A model generated the notes under the pieces. The model was not told the DNA's origin, ran no database searches, and was given only the letters and a program-made list of their open reading frames with translations. A DNA stretch of 64,000 nt from Loxodes magnus. Taxonomy: Eukaryota > Ciliophora > Karyorelictea > Loxodida > Loxodidae. Numbering within the stretch: position 1 is the stretch's first letter; each line of letters begins with the position of its first letter. The position numbers and the translations under genes are program-made. Of this stretch, positions 13,301-23,943 are shown one piece after another. Location: assembly GCA_946699065.1 (NCBI GenBank), contig CAMPDV010001562.1, positions 1 to 64,000 on the forward strand, in the 5' to 3' direction.

Positions 13301-14014
13301 ATATTTATTAAACAAAAAGAAAAATATTAATTTTCCTTATTTTAATTTAAAATATTATTCTTCATTAATAAGAAATGCAATCACAGTTTTATTAAATATT
13401 TTATCTAGAGGATAAGAAAATTTCTTATTAGTCTCTAATTAAACCTATCTTTAACTAGTTAAAATACTTAGAATATTTCCAAGTACAGTTAGAGTAAAAA
13501 GGAATTTTCTTTTAAGTTTTTATGAATTAATATTATAAATGATTAAAGAAGGCTATAATATATTAAGCACTTGGTTTTAAGATAAATAGAGGATTTTAGA
13601 TATATGAATAATTGACTCTAAAGAAGATTTAAGCTAGCTTTTCTTTATTTAATTATATAAAAGAATAATGTTTTCTCTTTACTATTTATTTTAGTACATA
13701 TAATTACCTAAATATTTTATAGAACTAGTATCATTAATACTTTAAATTTAATATATTCTTATACTCACTAAAATAAACTTAAATAAATTAAGACTAAATA
13801 TTTTACAAAATGCATCTTTTTATCAGTTTTTCAAACAAAAGTTAATTACAAAAGATAGTTAATAAAAAGAAATATATAAATATAATTTAAATTAGGAAAA
13901 TTATAAATAATCTAAAAATCTAGCTTATTTTAATGTCTCAGCTTCAAATAATTCTATAACTATCTTTTTCATCTTTTTATGTTTTAATCTTTTGTAATAA
14001 GATTAATAAATGAT
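10372..14014. other. AT-rich gene desert inside the inverted repeat
   Basis: About 3.6 kb made almost entirely of A and T with short homopolymer runs. I see no protein-like frame, tRNA or long repeat in it. Confidence 0.6.
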
Positions 14015-16752
14015 GATGTGCTATAAAGCAAAACATGATGAATTTTTGATTAGGAACAATAAGATATAGAATAATAGTTGACTAATAAAATGTATTAAGT
14101 GTAAATAATAATCTGTTAGATTAGTTTTAAATAGCATATATTAGCTAATCTAATACTTATATTATCTCATACTACAAATAAGCATATTATGTTAAGTTTA
14201 CTCTTTCTATTAATTCAGAAAATAGTAATAGAAGATAGTAAAAATATGCTTTCTTTCTTCTTAAAAGGTTATAATTTTCTTAATAACAAACAAGTTATTT
14301 TAATAAAGAGAGTATTAATAGTGATAACTATGTTTTTAGATTTGTATAGAATAATAGAATTAAGTTTTTATCTTTAAATAATCTAGAATAATTTAGGTAT
14401 TATTAATTAGAAATGATAATTACAAAAATAACATAAATAATAAATATAATATTAGTTTGCTATAAAAAGAGAAAGTTATCTAAATTTATTAATTATAACT
14501 AATCTAATATTTACTTTCTACTACTTCTATTTATTACATTTATATATTTTGCTTAGAATCAATATTAAAATAAATTATATTAGTTTATTATTATAAGAGA
14601 GACCTTTATAAATAAAAAGTTTTAATTAAATAGTAGTGAGAAAGTGTGCAATTAAAAGAGTTTATCTTATAAATTCTAAAAATACTTTGCTTTAAGTAAT
14701 TTGATGTTTTTTAATATTTATTCAAACTAATTAATAAGAAACTTATTTTATTTCATTTTTTAATTAGTAAAAAGCTTAAATAAATTATTTTTTTTGATTA
14801 AATGTAAATGAAAAATAATAATTAATAACAGTAAATTAAAAAAAATTGTAATATTTTATTTATAATTTAAAAGGGTCTATAAAGAAATAAGGTTTTCTTA
14901 TTAAGAGTCTTTGATTTAAAGCACAAATAAGTAGTAATAAATGCATATTAAAGTTATTATAATAGGGATATAAATTCTTCGTTAGAAACTTTTGATATAA
15001 TAGTTTATCCTTTTATTTAAAAGTAAAAAGATATAAAATAATTAAAATTTTAAAATCTTGTACACTATTAGTTTAATATCTTATCTTGTTTTAAGACAAA
15101 AATAGAAAAATCAATGTTTAAGAAGATATTTATAAATATGCTTAATAAATAATTTAATTGCTTAATTTTATTGAAATTAAGTAAGTAAAATTTATTGAGT
15201 TATTTAATTAATATTTATTAAAGTAAGTTATAAAAATTAAAATAGAGAAAAAAGAAAAGCAATTTACTAAAAGTATTTTTTTAAGAAAACTCTTAAGAGC
15301 GAGAAGCCACATCCTGGGGAAAATATCTCTACTTCATTTTAAGTATGAAATTCTGCCTAACTTATGCTGCTAAAAGCTAATAAATAAGATCATTTATGAC
15401 CAAAGTAAAGGTATTTCTTTAATATTTTTTAGACTAAATCCTTAGTGGTCACACTTCACCTATTTGCTCGGTAGCCATATCAAGGGATCTAAATTGAATT
15501 GTATCAGGTTCGTACAACCCTGAAAATTCGATAAAGATCTGGAATTTCCAGACAGGTGCTCTCATAAGAACTTTAACGGGGCATACTTCTCCTATTACTT
15601 CGGTAGTAATCTCCTATGACTCTAGATATATTATATCGGGATCTGGAGATAAAACCATAAAGATCTGAAATTTCCACAATGGTGATCTCCAAAGAACTAT
15701 AACGGGTCATACTGATATAATTAAATCGGTAGTAATCTACTATGACTCTAGATATATTATATCGGGATCTTGGGATAAAACTATAAAGATTTGGGATTTC
15801 TAAACTGGTCAGCTTGTGCGAAATCTTACTGGGCATTCCGGCTGAGTTTTATCGGTAATAGTGTCTAAGGATAATAGGAATATAATATCGGGTTCTCGGG
15901 ACAAGACAATTAAGATATGGGACTTCTTTTCTGGTTAGTGTATTCGTACTCTTCAAGGTCACTCAAGTTATGTATCAAGTAATCAGTTAAGAGTTGATTA
16001 AAGTGTTATCTTTTCTGGTTCAATTGATAATACAATCAAGATCTGGAACTTTGATAAAGGTGAGTGTATCTAGATTTTGTAAGGGCATACAGATGATATA
16101 TAATCTATAGCATTGAGTGTTGACAATAGATGGTTGGTATCGGGAGGATGGGACAGGACAATTAGAAAGTGGAGAATTTCGAATTGAGTAACTTGCTATT
16201 TGACTTAATTAAATTTTACGATTAAATATATAAGATATTGGTTATTCATTTAAATGAATGTTTAATGATAATAATGTTTTTTGTTATATGAAGTTTTTGT
16301 TTTTTATTTATTTATTAAAAGGTTGTATATTCTTAAATATTCTTGGCTTAAAAAAAAGGGTGAGTAATATAGGTTATAGAAATTAGTGAGGTATGTTGAT
16401 TTAAAGTGGGTAATATTTAAAAATATTTAAAATATAATTTTGGTAAAAGAAGATGTATAATAAGTTTAAGTTTAATTTTATTCTATAAAATTTTATAGAT
16501 TTATTTTTAGATTTTGTAAACATTTTAAGTTGCGTTTAAATTTTAGATTTTTTTGTGAAGTAGTTAAAATATTATTTATAAGGTTAAAGTTAGTTTATAA
16601 TTTTGATTATTAATTTATAATTAAAAAATTTAATTAAGTATTTCATTTATTTTATTTTTAATTAAATTTTGTTTTTTTATTATTTATTTTTGATGATTGA
16701 TATTTATTATTGCTTATTATTATTTATTAATTATAATTAATTATTATTATAT
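14015..16752 (-). repeat. Inverted repeat, right arm
   Basis: Reverse-complementary partner of 5221-8003. It contains the six-blade WD40 gene on the plus strand at 15345-16187. The flanks 14015-15344 and 16188-16752 are AT-rich. A short open frame from 14189 is not preserved in the left arm, so I do not call it. Confidence 0.85.
15345..16187 (+). CDS. WD40 propeller protein, copy 2 (one blade short)
   Basis: The ATG at 15345 and the TGA at 16185-16187 define 280 residues, 42 fewer than the sister gene at 5737-6705. That difference is exactly one WD40 blade. The N-terminal leader and the C-terminal blades align residue for residue with copy 1, but one early blade is missing, as expected from unequal recombination between near-identical blades. 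Trp is encoded by TGA in DLNWIV, KIWNFHNG and SGWVLS, and by TGG elsewhere. Six blades could still close a propeller or could form one by dimerising. The frame is intact, so it may be expressed. Confidence 0.88.
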
Positions 16753-16811
16753 ATTATTATATATTATTTTTTAAAACCGCCATAGTTGTTCGAAGGTGAA
16801 CAACAAGGTCA

Positions 16812-17070
16812 TCTTCATCAGAGGTTGGGGAAGTTAAGTACCCATAATCGACTTTATGTCTTCCTCTGCTTTAGTTTGACCTCGAGACATAAGATTCTTA
16901 GACCTTCGACACTGACTTGGCTTGGCTTCGTTTATTTTTAATTCTGGAACAAAAAGAAATAATATTGCGAACTTCATCAGAGGTGGGGAATTTAAGTACC
17001 CATAATTGACACATGTCGCCCTCTGCTTTGGTGATGCAATGAGACACAATCCTGCCATGTCCTTGGACCT
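16812..17070. repeat. Pair of direct repeats in a GC-richer patch
   Basis: Two related segments (about 16812-16920 and 16974-17070) share CTTCATCAGAGGT, then AAGTACCCATAAT and CCTCTGCTTT, spaced alike. Both are richer in G/C than their surroundings. On the minus strand they give repeated peptide-like strings (YGYL-SPTSDE type), so they may be the remnant of a repeat protein or a mobile-element end. No complete gene was seen. Confidence 0.5.
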
Positions 17071-17106
17071 CCAGCAAGTATTAAAGATTACGAGTATTCT
17101 AAAATT

Positions 17107-17226
17107 ATATCAGTATTTAACATTTTTATCAGTACTGAATAATTATACCAGTATTGAACAAGGTTTATCAGTATCTGATAATTTTATCAGTAACAAACAT
17201 TCTTGTCAGTATGAAACATTTTTTTA
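17107..17226. repeat. Degenerate ~20-bp tandem repeat
   Basis: About six successive units begin TATCAGTA or TACCAGTA and continue to an AACATTTT-like end. The units are imperfect, and the array stops right before the conserved hairpin at 17228. Confidence 0.6.
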
Positions 17227-17227
17227 A

Positions 17228-17261
17228 AGAGCTGCGCACCAACGAGAGTGCTACGCGCTCT
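17228..17261 (+). ncRNA. Conserved hairpin motif H, copy a (5' end of element E3)
   Basis: The segment can fold as AGAGC/GCTCT, bulged T, GCG/CGC, then CAC/GTG with an internal CTA, closed by an 8-nt loop (CAACGAGA). Related copies lie at 27876-27909 (minus), 42622-42654 (minus) and 43350-43382 (plus). This copy is followed by ATAATC and a TTTA repeat, as is the copy at 43350, and it sits 120 bp before the E3 ORF. Confidence 0.55.
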
Positions 17262-17380
17262 ATAATCAAATTTATTTATTTATTTATTTATATAAAATGG
17301 CTTCTAAGAAATAACAGAACTTTGAACAAAACATTTAAACAGGAAAATTCTCTAAAAAATAAAAAAGCGAAATAATTACA

Positions 17381-18178
17381 ATGAGTGAAAATGAGAAATA
17401 TGATTGATATGACGAACATTAACCACTTGGAAATCCAGAATTAAAAAAACTTCCGACACAAACTCAAATAGAAATATTATCTAAGTCATTAAAAGAGTTT
17501 ATGTTTAAAAATAGATACCTCACTGATAAAGTAGAAAAATTAGAAAAACTAATAATGTCTTTACTTGAGAAACAATATTAATAATCATAAGAAATAGAAG
17601 ACAAACTGGAACAAAGAATTCTTTAAATTTAATAATAAATTCAGGTTACGCCATTTTCGTTTTAACAGAATTAATCAGATCCTATGAAAATAGAAAATGA
17701 AGCCTCAAATTAAAATAAACAGTAAACGTTTATTTAAAATAAGTAGTAAATTTAAATTAAATAAGTGTTACAGGAATAATAGTTTAAAAGAAGAATAAAA
17801 TGCTACGTGTGCAATAAACAACACCAATGAAAATACTGCTACTAACTAAGCGAAATTTAAAGAAAGAATAAATAAGATATTTTTAGAAAACTATTTAGGA
17901 TATATCCAACATAAAGCGGAAAAATTTATAGAAAAAAATTCTTTAATTCAAATCTTAATCCTTGGAGAAATAATTAGGAACGCTACATGCAAGATGAAGA
18001 CTATTCAGAATATTAAAGGATGGTGCGCTAATGAAGTGCTACACCGCCTAACTAAGCCTAGTAGAAATTCAAGACAAACTAATGGAGACAAGCTGATAGA
18101 ATAGGTCAGATGACTGACTACTAAGGCTTTAACAAAGCTTTTTAACTTTAACTTTAACGTTCATGTTTCATTTGTTGA
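17381..18178 (+). mobile_element. Gag-like zinc-knuckle element E3
   Basis: The frame from the ATG at 17381 to the TGA at 18176-18178 encodes 265 residues. It has an acidic N-terminus, a coiled coil (TDKVEKLEKLIMSLLEKQ), a Gln-rich stretch, then a zinc knuckle at about 17797 reading CYVCNKQHQWKYC. The spacing is Cx2Cx3Hx4C, one residue shorter than the usual Cx2Cx4Hx4C. The Trp inside it is TGA. The overall plan matches E1 and E2 (coiled coil then knuckle), but the sequence is distinct. It probably encodes the nucleic-acid-binding ORF1/Gag of a small retroelement; no polymerase follows. Its end overlaps the 3' end of the minus-strand coiled-coil gene by about 18 bp. Confidence 0.65.
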
Positions 18179-20949
18179 AAAAATGTTTAATTCATTATCA
18201 AGGATAAATTATTATATTACCACCTGCTTACTAGCTAATGAGCTTATATTTACATGTCCTATTTTTATTTTCTTAGATTCTTGCGCTCCACCAGGGAGCC
18301 CTCCCTAATATATGCAAATTAATTTAGTCCCTTATGAATCTCTTTAAATATGTATCAGTTCTTTTTTATACTCAGGATGCTGGTGGAAATATTAGATCAA
18401 AAATGTAAATTACTTAAATCGAATAAAATTCTAGTAGTTTATTGTCTATTTTAATAACATTTTAGGTATTATCTACAGTGCCTTGAGTCAATTCTTTATT
18501 AATTGTTATATACCTTCCTTGAACATTGCACATTTAATATTAGTTCCTCCTTCATGAACCTTGTTTGATAAAATTTTAGAGTTGAGGAGATTAATAATTT
18601 TATTATCGTATTATCTTTTCACTTTCTCTTTCATTTTTTCATTTAATAGTGCGTTTAGCTGGAGTAATTTAAATTCCATCTTCTTCGTGTTTTCTTTTGA
18701 AAGTATTTGATTATTTAATAACAGTGCGATTCTAGTTTTCAATATAGTTAATGTTTGCTTAGCTTATTTAATCTTTTTATTAAGGCTTGGTTTTTAGATC
18801 AAATAATTCTTTCATTAATTTCTTATTATTTTCTTAAATTTTACTCAAACTTTTAATTGTTACAAATGAAGTTCATATTTAACTAATGAAAGAATTACTG
18901 GAGTTTTATATAATTCTCATCAAGCAAACTTGTCTAGCAAAATTGATTTTATTATTCGATTTTTATTGTACTATATGAAGCATTCGAACATTAAGCTTTT
19001 ACTTATATTTTTTTATCCTAACATATATTGTCTGTTTAAGTTTGACTAACTTTATGTGAATTTACTTTCATTTAAGTTCTCATTTCAACTTGAATTATTT
19101 TTTGTATTTGTAACTGATTAGTATAAATTATTGTATTATTTTCTAATTCTCTTTGTTTTTATATTAATATATCTTAAATGATATTTTATGTTCATTGTAA
19201 CTCTGCTTTCAACATCGCATATTACTTATTTCCATCTTAACATTGCTTTTTTAATTCTTTACTCAAATATAAAGTTTAATTCTATAGCATTAAACACTAA
19301 TCAGTAGATTATTGATTTAAATATTAATAATTTTATAATTAAGCTTCAGTGTTTATTTTTTATTAATAAGCTTCTTAAAGTTCTTGTTAGATATGCTTTA
19401 ATGCTTATTCTTATTATTTATATAATTCAATTTAAACTTGCAGGAAGTTTATTTCTTTAAGGGCTAGTATATCACTAGATTATAAATTAGTTTGTGTTTA
19501 TTTATGACTTTTAACTAGTTCTGTTTAAGTAAATTATTCATTACTAAGAGTTTATTCAATATATTTCTTCATCTGCTTAAATTAACTCTTTTTTTGAGCT
19601 ATTATAATTTATTTATATTGATTATTCATTTCTTGCAGAAATGCTTATACCAGTCTAGACAATTTAATTAATAAGGCAAATTTAGGAATTTGCTTAAACT
19701 TCTTTATCTAAAAATTATATTTAACTTGTTTCAAAATTTAACTGTTTAGACCGTATTTTTAATTATTATTACTCTTATAGATCTAACATTAGCATCTAAT
19801 TTTCATTTTTTATTTCCTTTATTTTCTTAGTAATTTTATTTATATAAGTCTTAAAAATTGCTTCATAAGAACTTTTTATTACTTAAATGTTTTGATTATT
19901 TTATGTAAGAATAGTGTTTAGTTTTTCTAAAGAATTGTAACTATCTGTTAATCGTTATATTTTAATCTTGAGTTCTTTTACTTCATTTAGAAACGTTTCA
20001 TTTTATTTTTCAACTTAAAAAGTATCTAAAATACCCATAGTACTATTTACTGTTTTTAACTGGTAAGAAAATTAATTATCAAAAGTATCTTACTATGAAG
20101 AGATATTTTTGATACGAGTGTTGAGACTGAGGTATCAATCTAGTTTTTTTAGCTATAAATATATTTTTGGGTTTTAGAGTTCTTGTTAGTTAATTTCCAC
20201 TTCTTAAGGAATTTTGAAGTAATTTAAACAGAATTCGAAGGAGTTTATAACTAGAGATTAACTAAAACTATTTAGTAAAGCTCTTAACAAGTTTATAATA
20301 TGCTTTACGGATTTGAGTTGAAATTAATCAGGATCAATTTTTAGAAAGTAGTCGAGCATCTGCATATGCTCATTTAATTAGATGGCAGCTTCTTTATTTT
20401 AGGTAAAGAAGAGTCGTCAAGATTTTAATCCCACGGTATTTAGAAATAATTCGTTTTTTTATATAGATTTTCATTTATTAAATAATTTAATTATTTTATA
20501 GATTTTATATTTATTATTCAAGTTCTTTAATTTAATTTAAAAACAACTTTTACTAGTTTCAAAATCTTACTCCTAGGATTATATTTGATCCTTTACTTCA
20601 ATAGGTTAAGCTTAAGGTTATATGTTTTTGATTTCAAGATTATTTAACTTTTTAGATTTAAATTTTCTTAATTCTCTTAGTTTAAAAGATTACTCAATTT
20701 TGAGTTTTAGTACTATACATGATTATACTCTAAATTTTAAGTAAATATGGAATATTCTATAATTCCGTTATTATTTTCATTTTGATTAATTAAAATATTT
20801 TTTGTATCTTAAATATCTTTATTATTCCCCCTATTATTTAAATTTCCTGTAGATGTTTTTGATACCTTCTATTAAACTGTGGCGGAAAAATTAGTTTTCT
20901 TTGTTAAGTATATTTCTCAACTTTTAAAATAATCTTAAACTGATGACAT
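18161..20949 (-). CDS. Long coiled-coil protein
   Basis: The ATG at 20949 begins MSSVQDYFKSWEIYLTKK. From about 20400 down to 18800 the sequence is dominated by Glu/Lys/Gln/Leu heptad-like segments (e.g. NEVKELKIKIQRLTDSYNSL), typical of a rod-like coiled coil. The C-terminal part contains a more globular stretch (LSNKVHEGGTNIKCAMFKEG) and ends at a TGA at 18161-18163. The start frame and the main frame differ. The genomic length is 2 more than a multiple of 3, consistent with one short intron near 20650-20720 (a 26-nt GT..AG candidate is present). Predicted protein about 920 residues. Cytoskeletal or ciliary coiled-coil proteins look like this, but no specific family is recognised. Confidence 0.6.
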
Positions 20950-21369
20950 TGCTCCAATGAATACTTAAGTTAGACTTAACTTTAAACTTAAAAGTTGTTA
21001 GCCTAAAAATGGCAGACCCACTATAATCTATTATTTATCTGTATTTATTTATAATTATTTATTATTTTTATATATAATTGAAAATGAGCATTCGTTCTAG
21101 TCAGCTGAGTTGATAATTTGGTGTTGTGAAGATTGAATCAAGAGTACTCTTATAATAGATTCCACCACAGATAAAAAAGAACGTGCCCTTTATGTGTAAG
21201 TCTTACTCTTTTGAGGGTTCTCTCTAATGGTACGAGAAGCTGAATAATTAACACTGAAATCACAGTATCAGAGTTCTCTTTCTTCACAAGTCGCTAATAT
21301 GGGTAGGAGTATGAAAATAACTAAAGACATGACTGTGATAAATTATAATTTTTATTTAAAAAATTTAAT

Positions 21370-21552
21370 ATGATTGTGCCATTTAGCACAAAGATTGGTA
21401 CTTCTTTAATTCTTTCTAACTCCAGCCTTCTTAAAGAACTTAAAGAATTTAGAGAAGAAGTAATCAAATTTGATTCTAAAAGCAGAGAAAGAAAAAATGA
21501 TACAACGAAGTAAAAATAAATAAAGACAATGTGGATCAAAGAGACCAGGTGA
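21370..21552 (+). CDS. Small coiled-coil protein
   Basis: The ATG at 21370 and TGA at 21550 give 60 residues: a short Ser/Thr-rich start, then a charged helix (LLKELKEFREEVIKFDSK) and a basic tail. It could be a small gene, or the only readable exon of a longer one that includes upstream sequence from about 21080 (GC-richer, in another frame). Function unknown. 21553-22040 is AT-rich without features. Confidence 0.35.
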
Positions 21553-22042
21553 AATTAGAATCATTCTAGACTATTACAAATATTAAAATTTTGTTTTTTT
21601 TAAATCATGGTTATCTTAACATGGTTGTACTACGCTAATTTATTTATTACGATTATTTTCAAAAGGATACTTTTGCTAAATATTCTATTATTCTATTATT
21701 CTAATATTTTTATTATCTCAAAAATTTTTAATTTTTAGTATTTCTTATAAAATTTTTTATGCAATTTTTTCAATATTTTAGTTAGATCAAACAAAAAATT
21801 ACATTACATTACTTTATATACATTCAAATATTTAGTTTCTTAATTATCAAAATTTATATAAAAGTTACATTATTAGCATGCATAAGATAAAAAATAAATA
21901 AACATTTAACTATAATTAAAAAATTTTTAAATATTCTAGTCTCACTTTATTAAGTTACAAAATAATGAGGCTAAAATTAACATATAGTGATATTTAAATT
22001 TCACTTAAAATCATTTTACATATGATTCAATATTGTACAGAT

Positions 22043-22932
22043 TTTGCAAACTATTTTCTTTTCGGTATGACAATCTTGAAATACTATATATCATAAATGT
22101 TGATTAAACAGATTCTAAGAGATAAATTTATGGTATTTGGTTGCTATTTGCATTAATATACCAAGTCCCTTATTCTAGGATCAAGGCAATAAAAGAAAGT
22201 TTTATTTGATTGCAAATGCCTGCATTTTAGATCGCTTATGCTCATTTATAATCACCAATTTTATTTTTCAAGAAACGACGCCCAACATCTCAGCTATCCA
22301 AGGTGTAAATTTGATTCAAAAGAAAGGATGTTGGAATGAGCGGTTAAGCACAAACGAAGATCTTAATCAAGCCTCAAACATTTGGCCTATTATAATCAGT
22401 ATACAGGTGTTTCGCGAGGATGCAATCGTTGCACTAGATGAATGATGAGTACATATTTCTCAATCTTAAAATGACTCAGTTCCTTATTGTATTTAAGCAT
22501 GTGAATCTCACAAAAAATTGAGCAGGACTAGGGCAGAAAAAAGGATAAATATAAAGTGAAAATTTGCCAACTTCCCTGTCCAAGAATCTGTTTTTCTGTA
22601 AGGTTTTTTCTATTATTGAACTCAACTTGATCTGGTGAAATTTTCCTCGCACTCCTGTTTGTATAAAGTCAGATCAGAGATTCCCAAAGATTCTAGTTCT
22701 TTTTAGTAACCTTTCCACAAAGCCGAAGCCGAATCTAAGTTAAAGTCAGCAAACTAAGGCTGACAAAGACGTGTCTTCATATTGTCGATTCTATAAAAGC
22801 TGAATTCCGTATATCTGGAGGAGTCTTTACTAAAGTAAATGGAGGATTTCCGTTCACATTACTTGACTAAGATTGTTCCAAATCTTCCAATTTATTTACC
22901 AAGATGCGAGAAAATCTTACTCTTTTATCTGA
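22043..22932 (+). CDS. Hypothetical ORF in a GC-richer island
   Basis: About 890 bp stand out from the AT-rich surroundings. One frame gives a protein of ordinary composition across the whole island, including NACILDRLCSFIITNF, then EDAIVALDEWWVHISQSQ with two adjacent TGA codons read as Trp, and later LVKFSSHSCLYKVRSEIP. No ATG was found at a convincing start and the other two frames are also open, so the frame choice rests on composition alone. No family was recognised. 22933-23943 is AT-rich with nothing I can support. Confidence 0.35.
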
Positions 22933-23943
22933 TGTATTTCAACTAAAATTATAAAAAATGACGAGATAATAAAAAGGGGAATACAAAGTTTCTAATTTAT
23001 TTAGTAAAAGCTACTTTATTTTATTATTCTAATTAAATATTCGCAAATTTTCATGATTCAAATCAAAGATTTATTATTAAAGATATTTGTAAATTTAGTA
23101 TACAAAACTAAAATTATTTGTTCTTCTATTTAAATTTGTTTTGTTAAATTTCTGACTTTATTTTCTATTTCTTAACGTTATTATTTCATTTTGCATTAAA
23201 GATTGCTCTAATCATACTTACACTTTTTTTTCAATATCTACCTCCTTTTCTCTATAGAATACCCTAGAGATGTTTTTAAAATTTATTTCTTATTTATTGT
23301 TTGACTTTTTCCAAGTATGTCAACTTACTCAAACTAACAGAAAGAATTGGATTTCAACTTAAATTAGGACATTGAAAATTAAAGAGCTTAAAACAGATTT
23401 TTTAATGTTTTAGTTCGCTTATTGACTATGTAGAGCTGATTCTAAAATGAATTAGCTATTATTTTGAAATAAGATTTTAAAGAGTTAATACTTATTAGCT
23501 TGATAATTAAGTTAACTTTCTGTTTTATTTTAATAAAAAGGTTTAGTTTATTAAAGCATTTAAAGTGACTTGAAAAATGTCTATCATTACTATTTATATT
23601 AATTGCTAGCATTAAAACTCACCAATCTAGTTATTTAAATCACTAACTTTTTTTCTAAAATATTTATTAGCCTTATCACACATTTTCTCTTAACTACTAA
23701 TGAATATCAAAAATAAAATAGAAGTTTAAATAATTTTAACTCTAGTTATTTAATGCTTGCAATACAAATATAAATAAAATAAAAATAAGCTTTAACAGTA
23801 AAATTAGTTGCTAAATAAACATTAATTAAAGAAATAAATCATTCAATGTAGAATAAAACATAATAGAGAGTAATTAGCTTCTTATATAGCATTCAGATTA
23901 GATCTATATTTAATTTACTAATAAATCTTTTAGTCTTTTAAAA

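Larger units (their letters stand above)
8004..14014. mobile_element. Spacer of the inverted repeat (possible element body)
   Basis: These 6 kb lie between the two arms. The left 2.4 kb carry two plus-strand ORFs (8205-9336 and 9427-10371). The right 3.6 kb (10372-14014) are extremely AT-rich with no coding signal I can support. Whether arms plus spacer form a long-TIR element or a local inverted duplication cannot be decided here: no transposase motif or target-site duplication was recognised. Confidence 0.4.

Noticed and set aside
14189..14377. Open frame starting MLSLLFLLIQKIV in the right inverted-repeat arm
   Set aside because: The equivalent sequence in the left arm has indels that break the frame, so it is not maintained as protein.
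5221..16752. Classifying the inverted repeat as a Tc1/mariner or Tec-type transposon
   Set aside because: No DDE/D transposase motif, terminal signature or target-site duplication was recognised in the arms or spacer.
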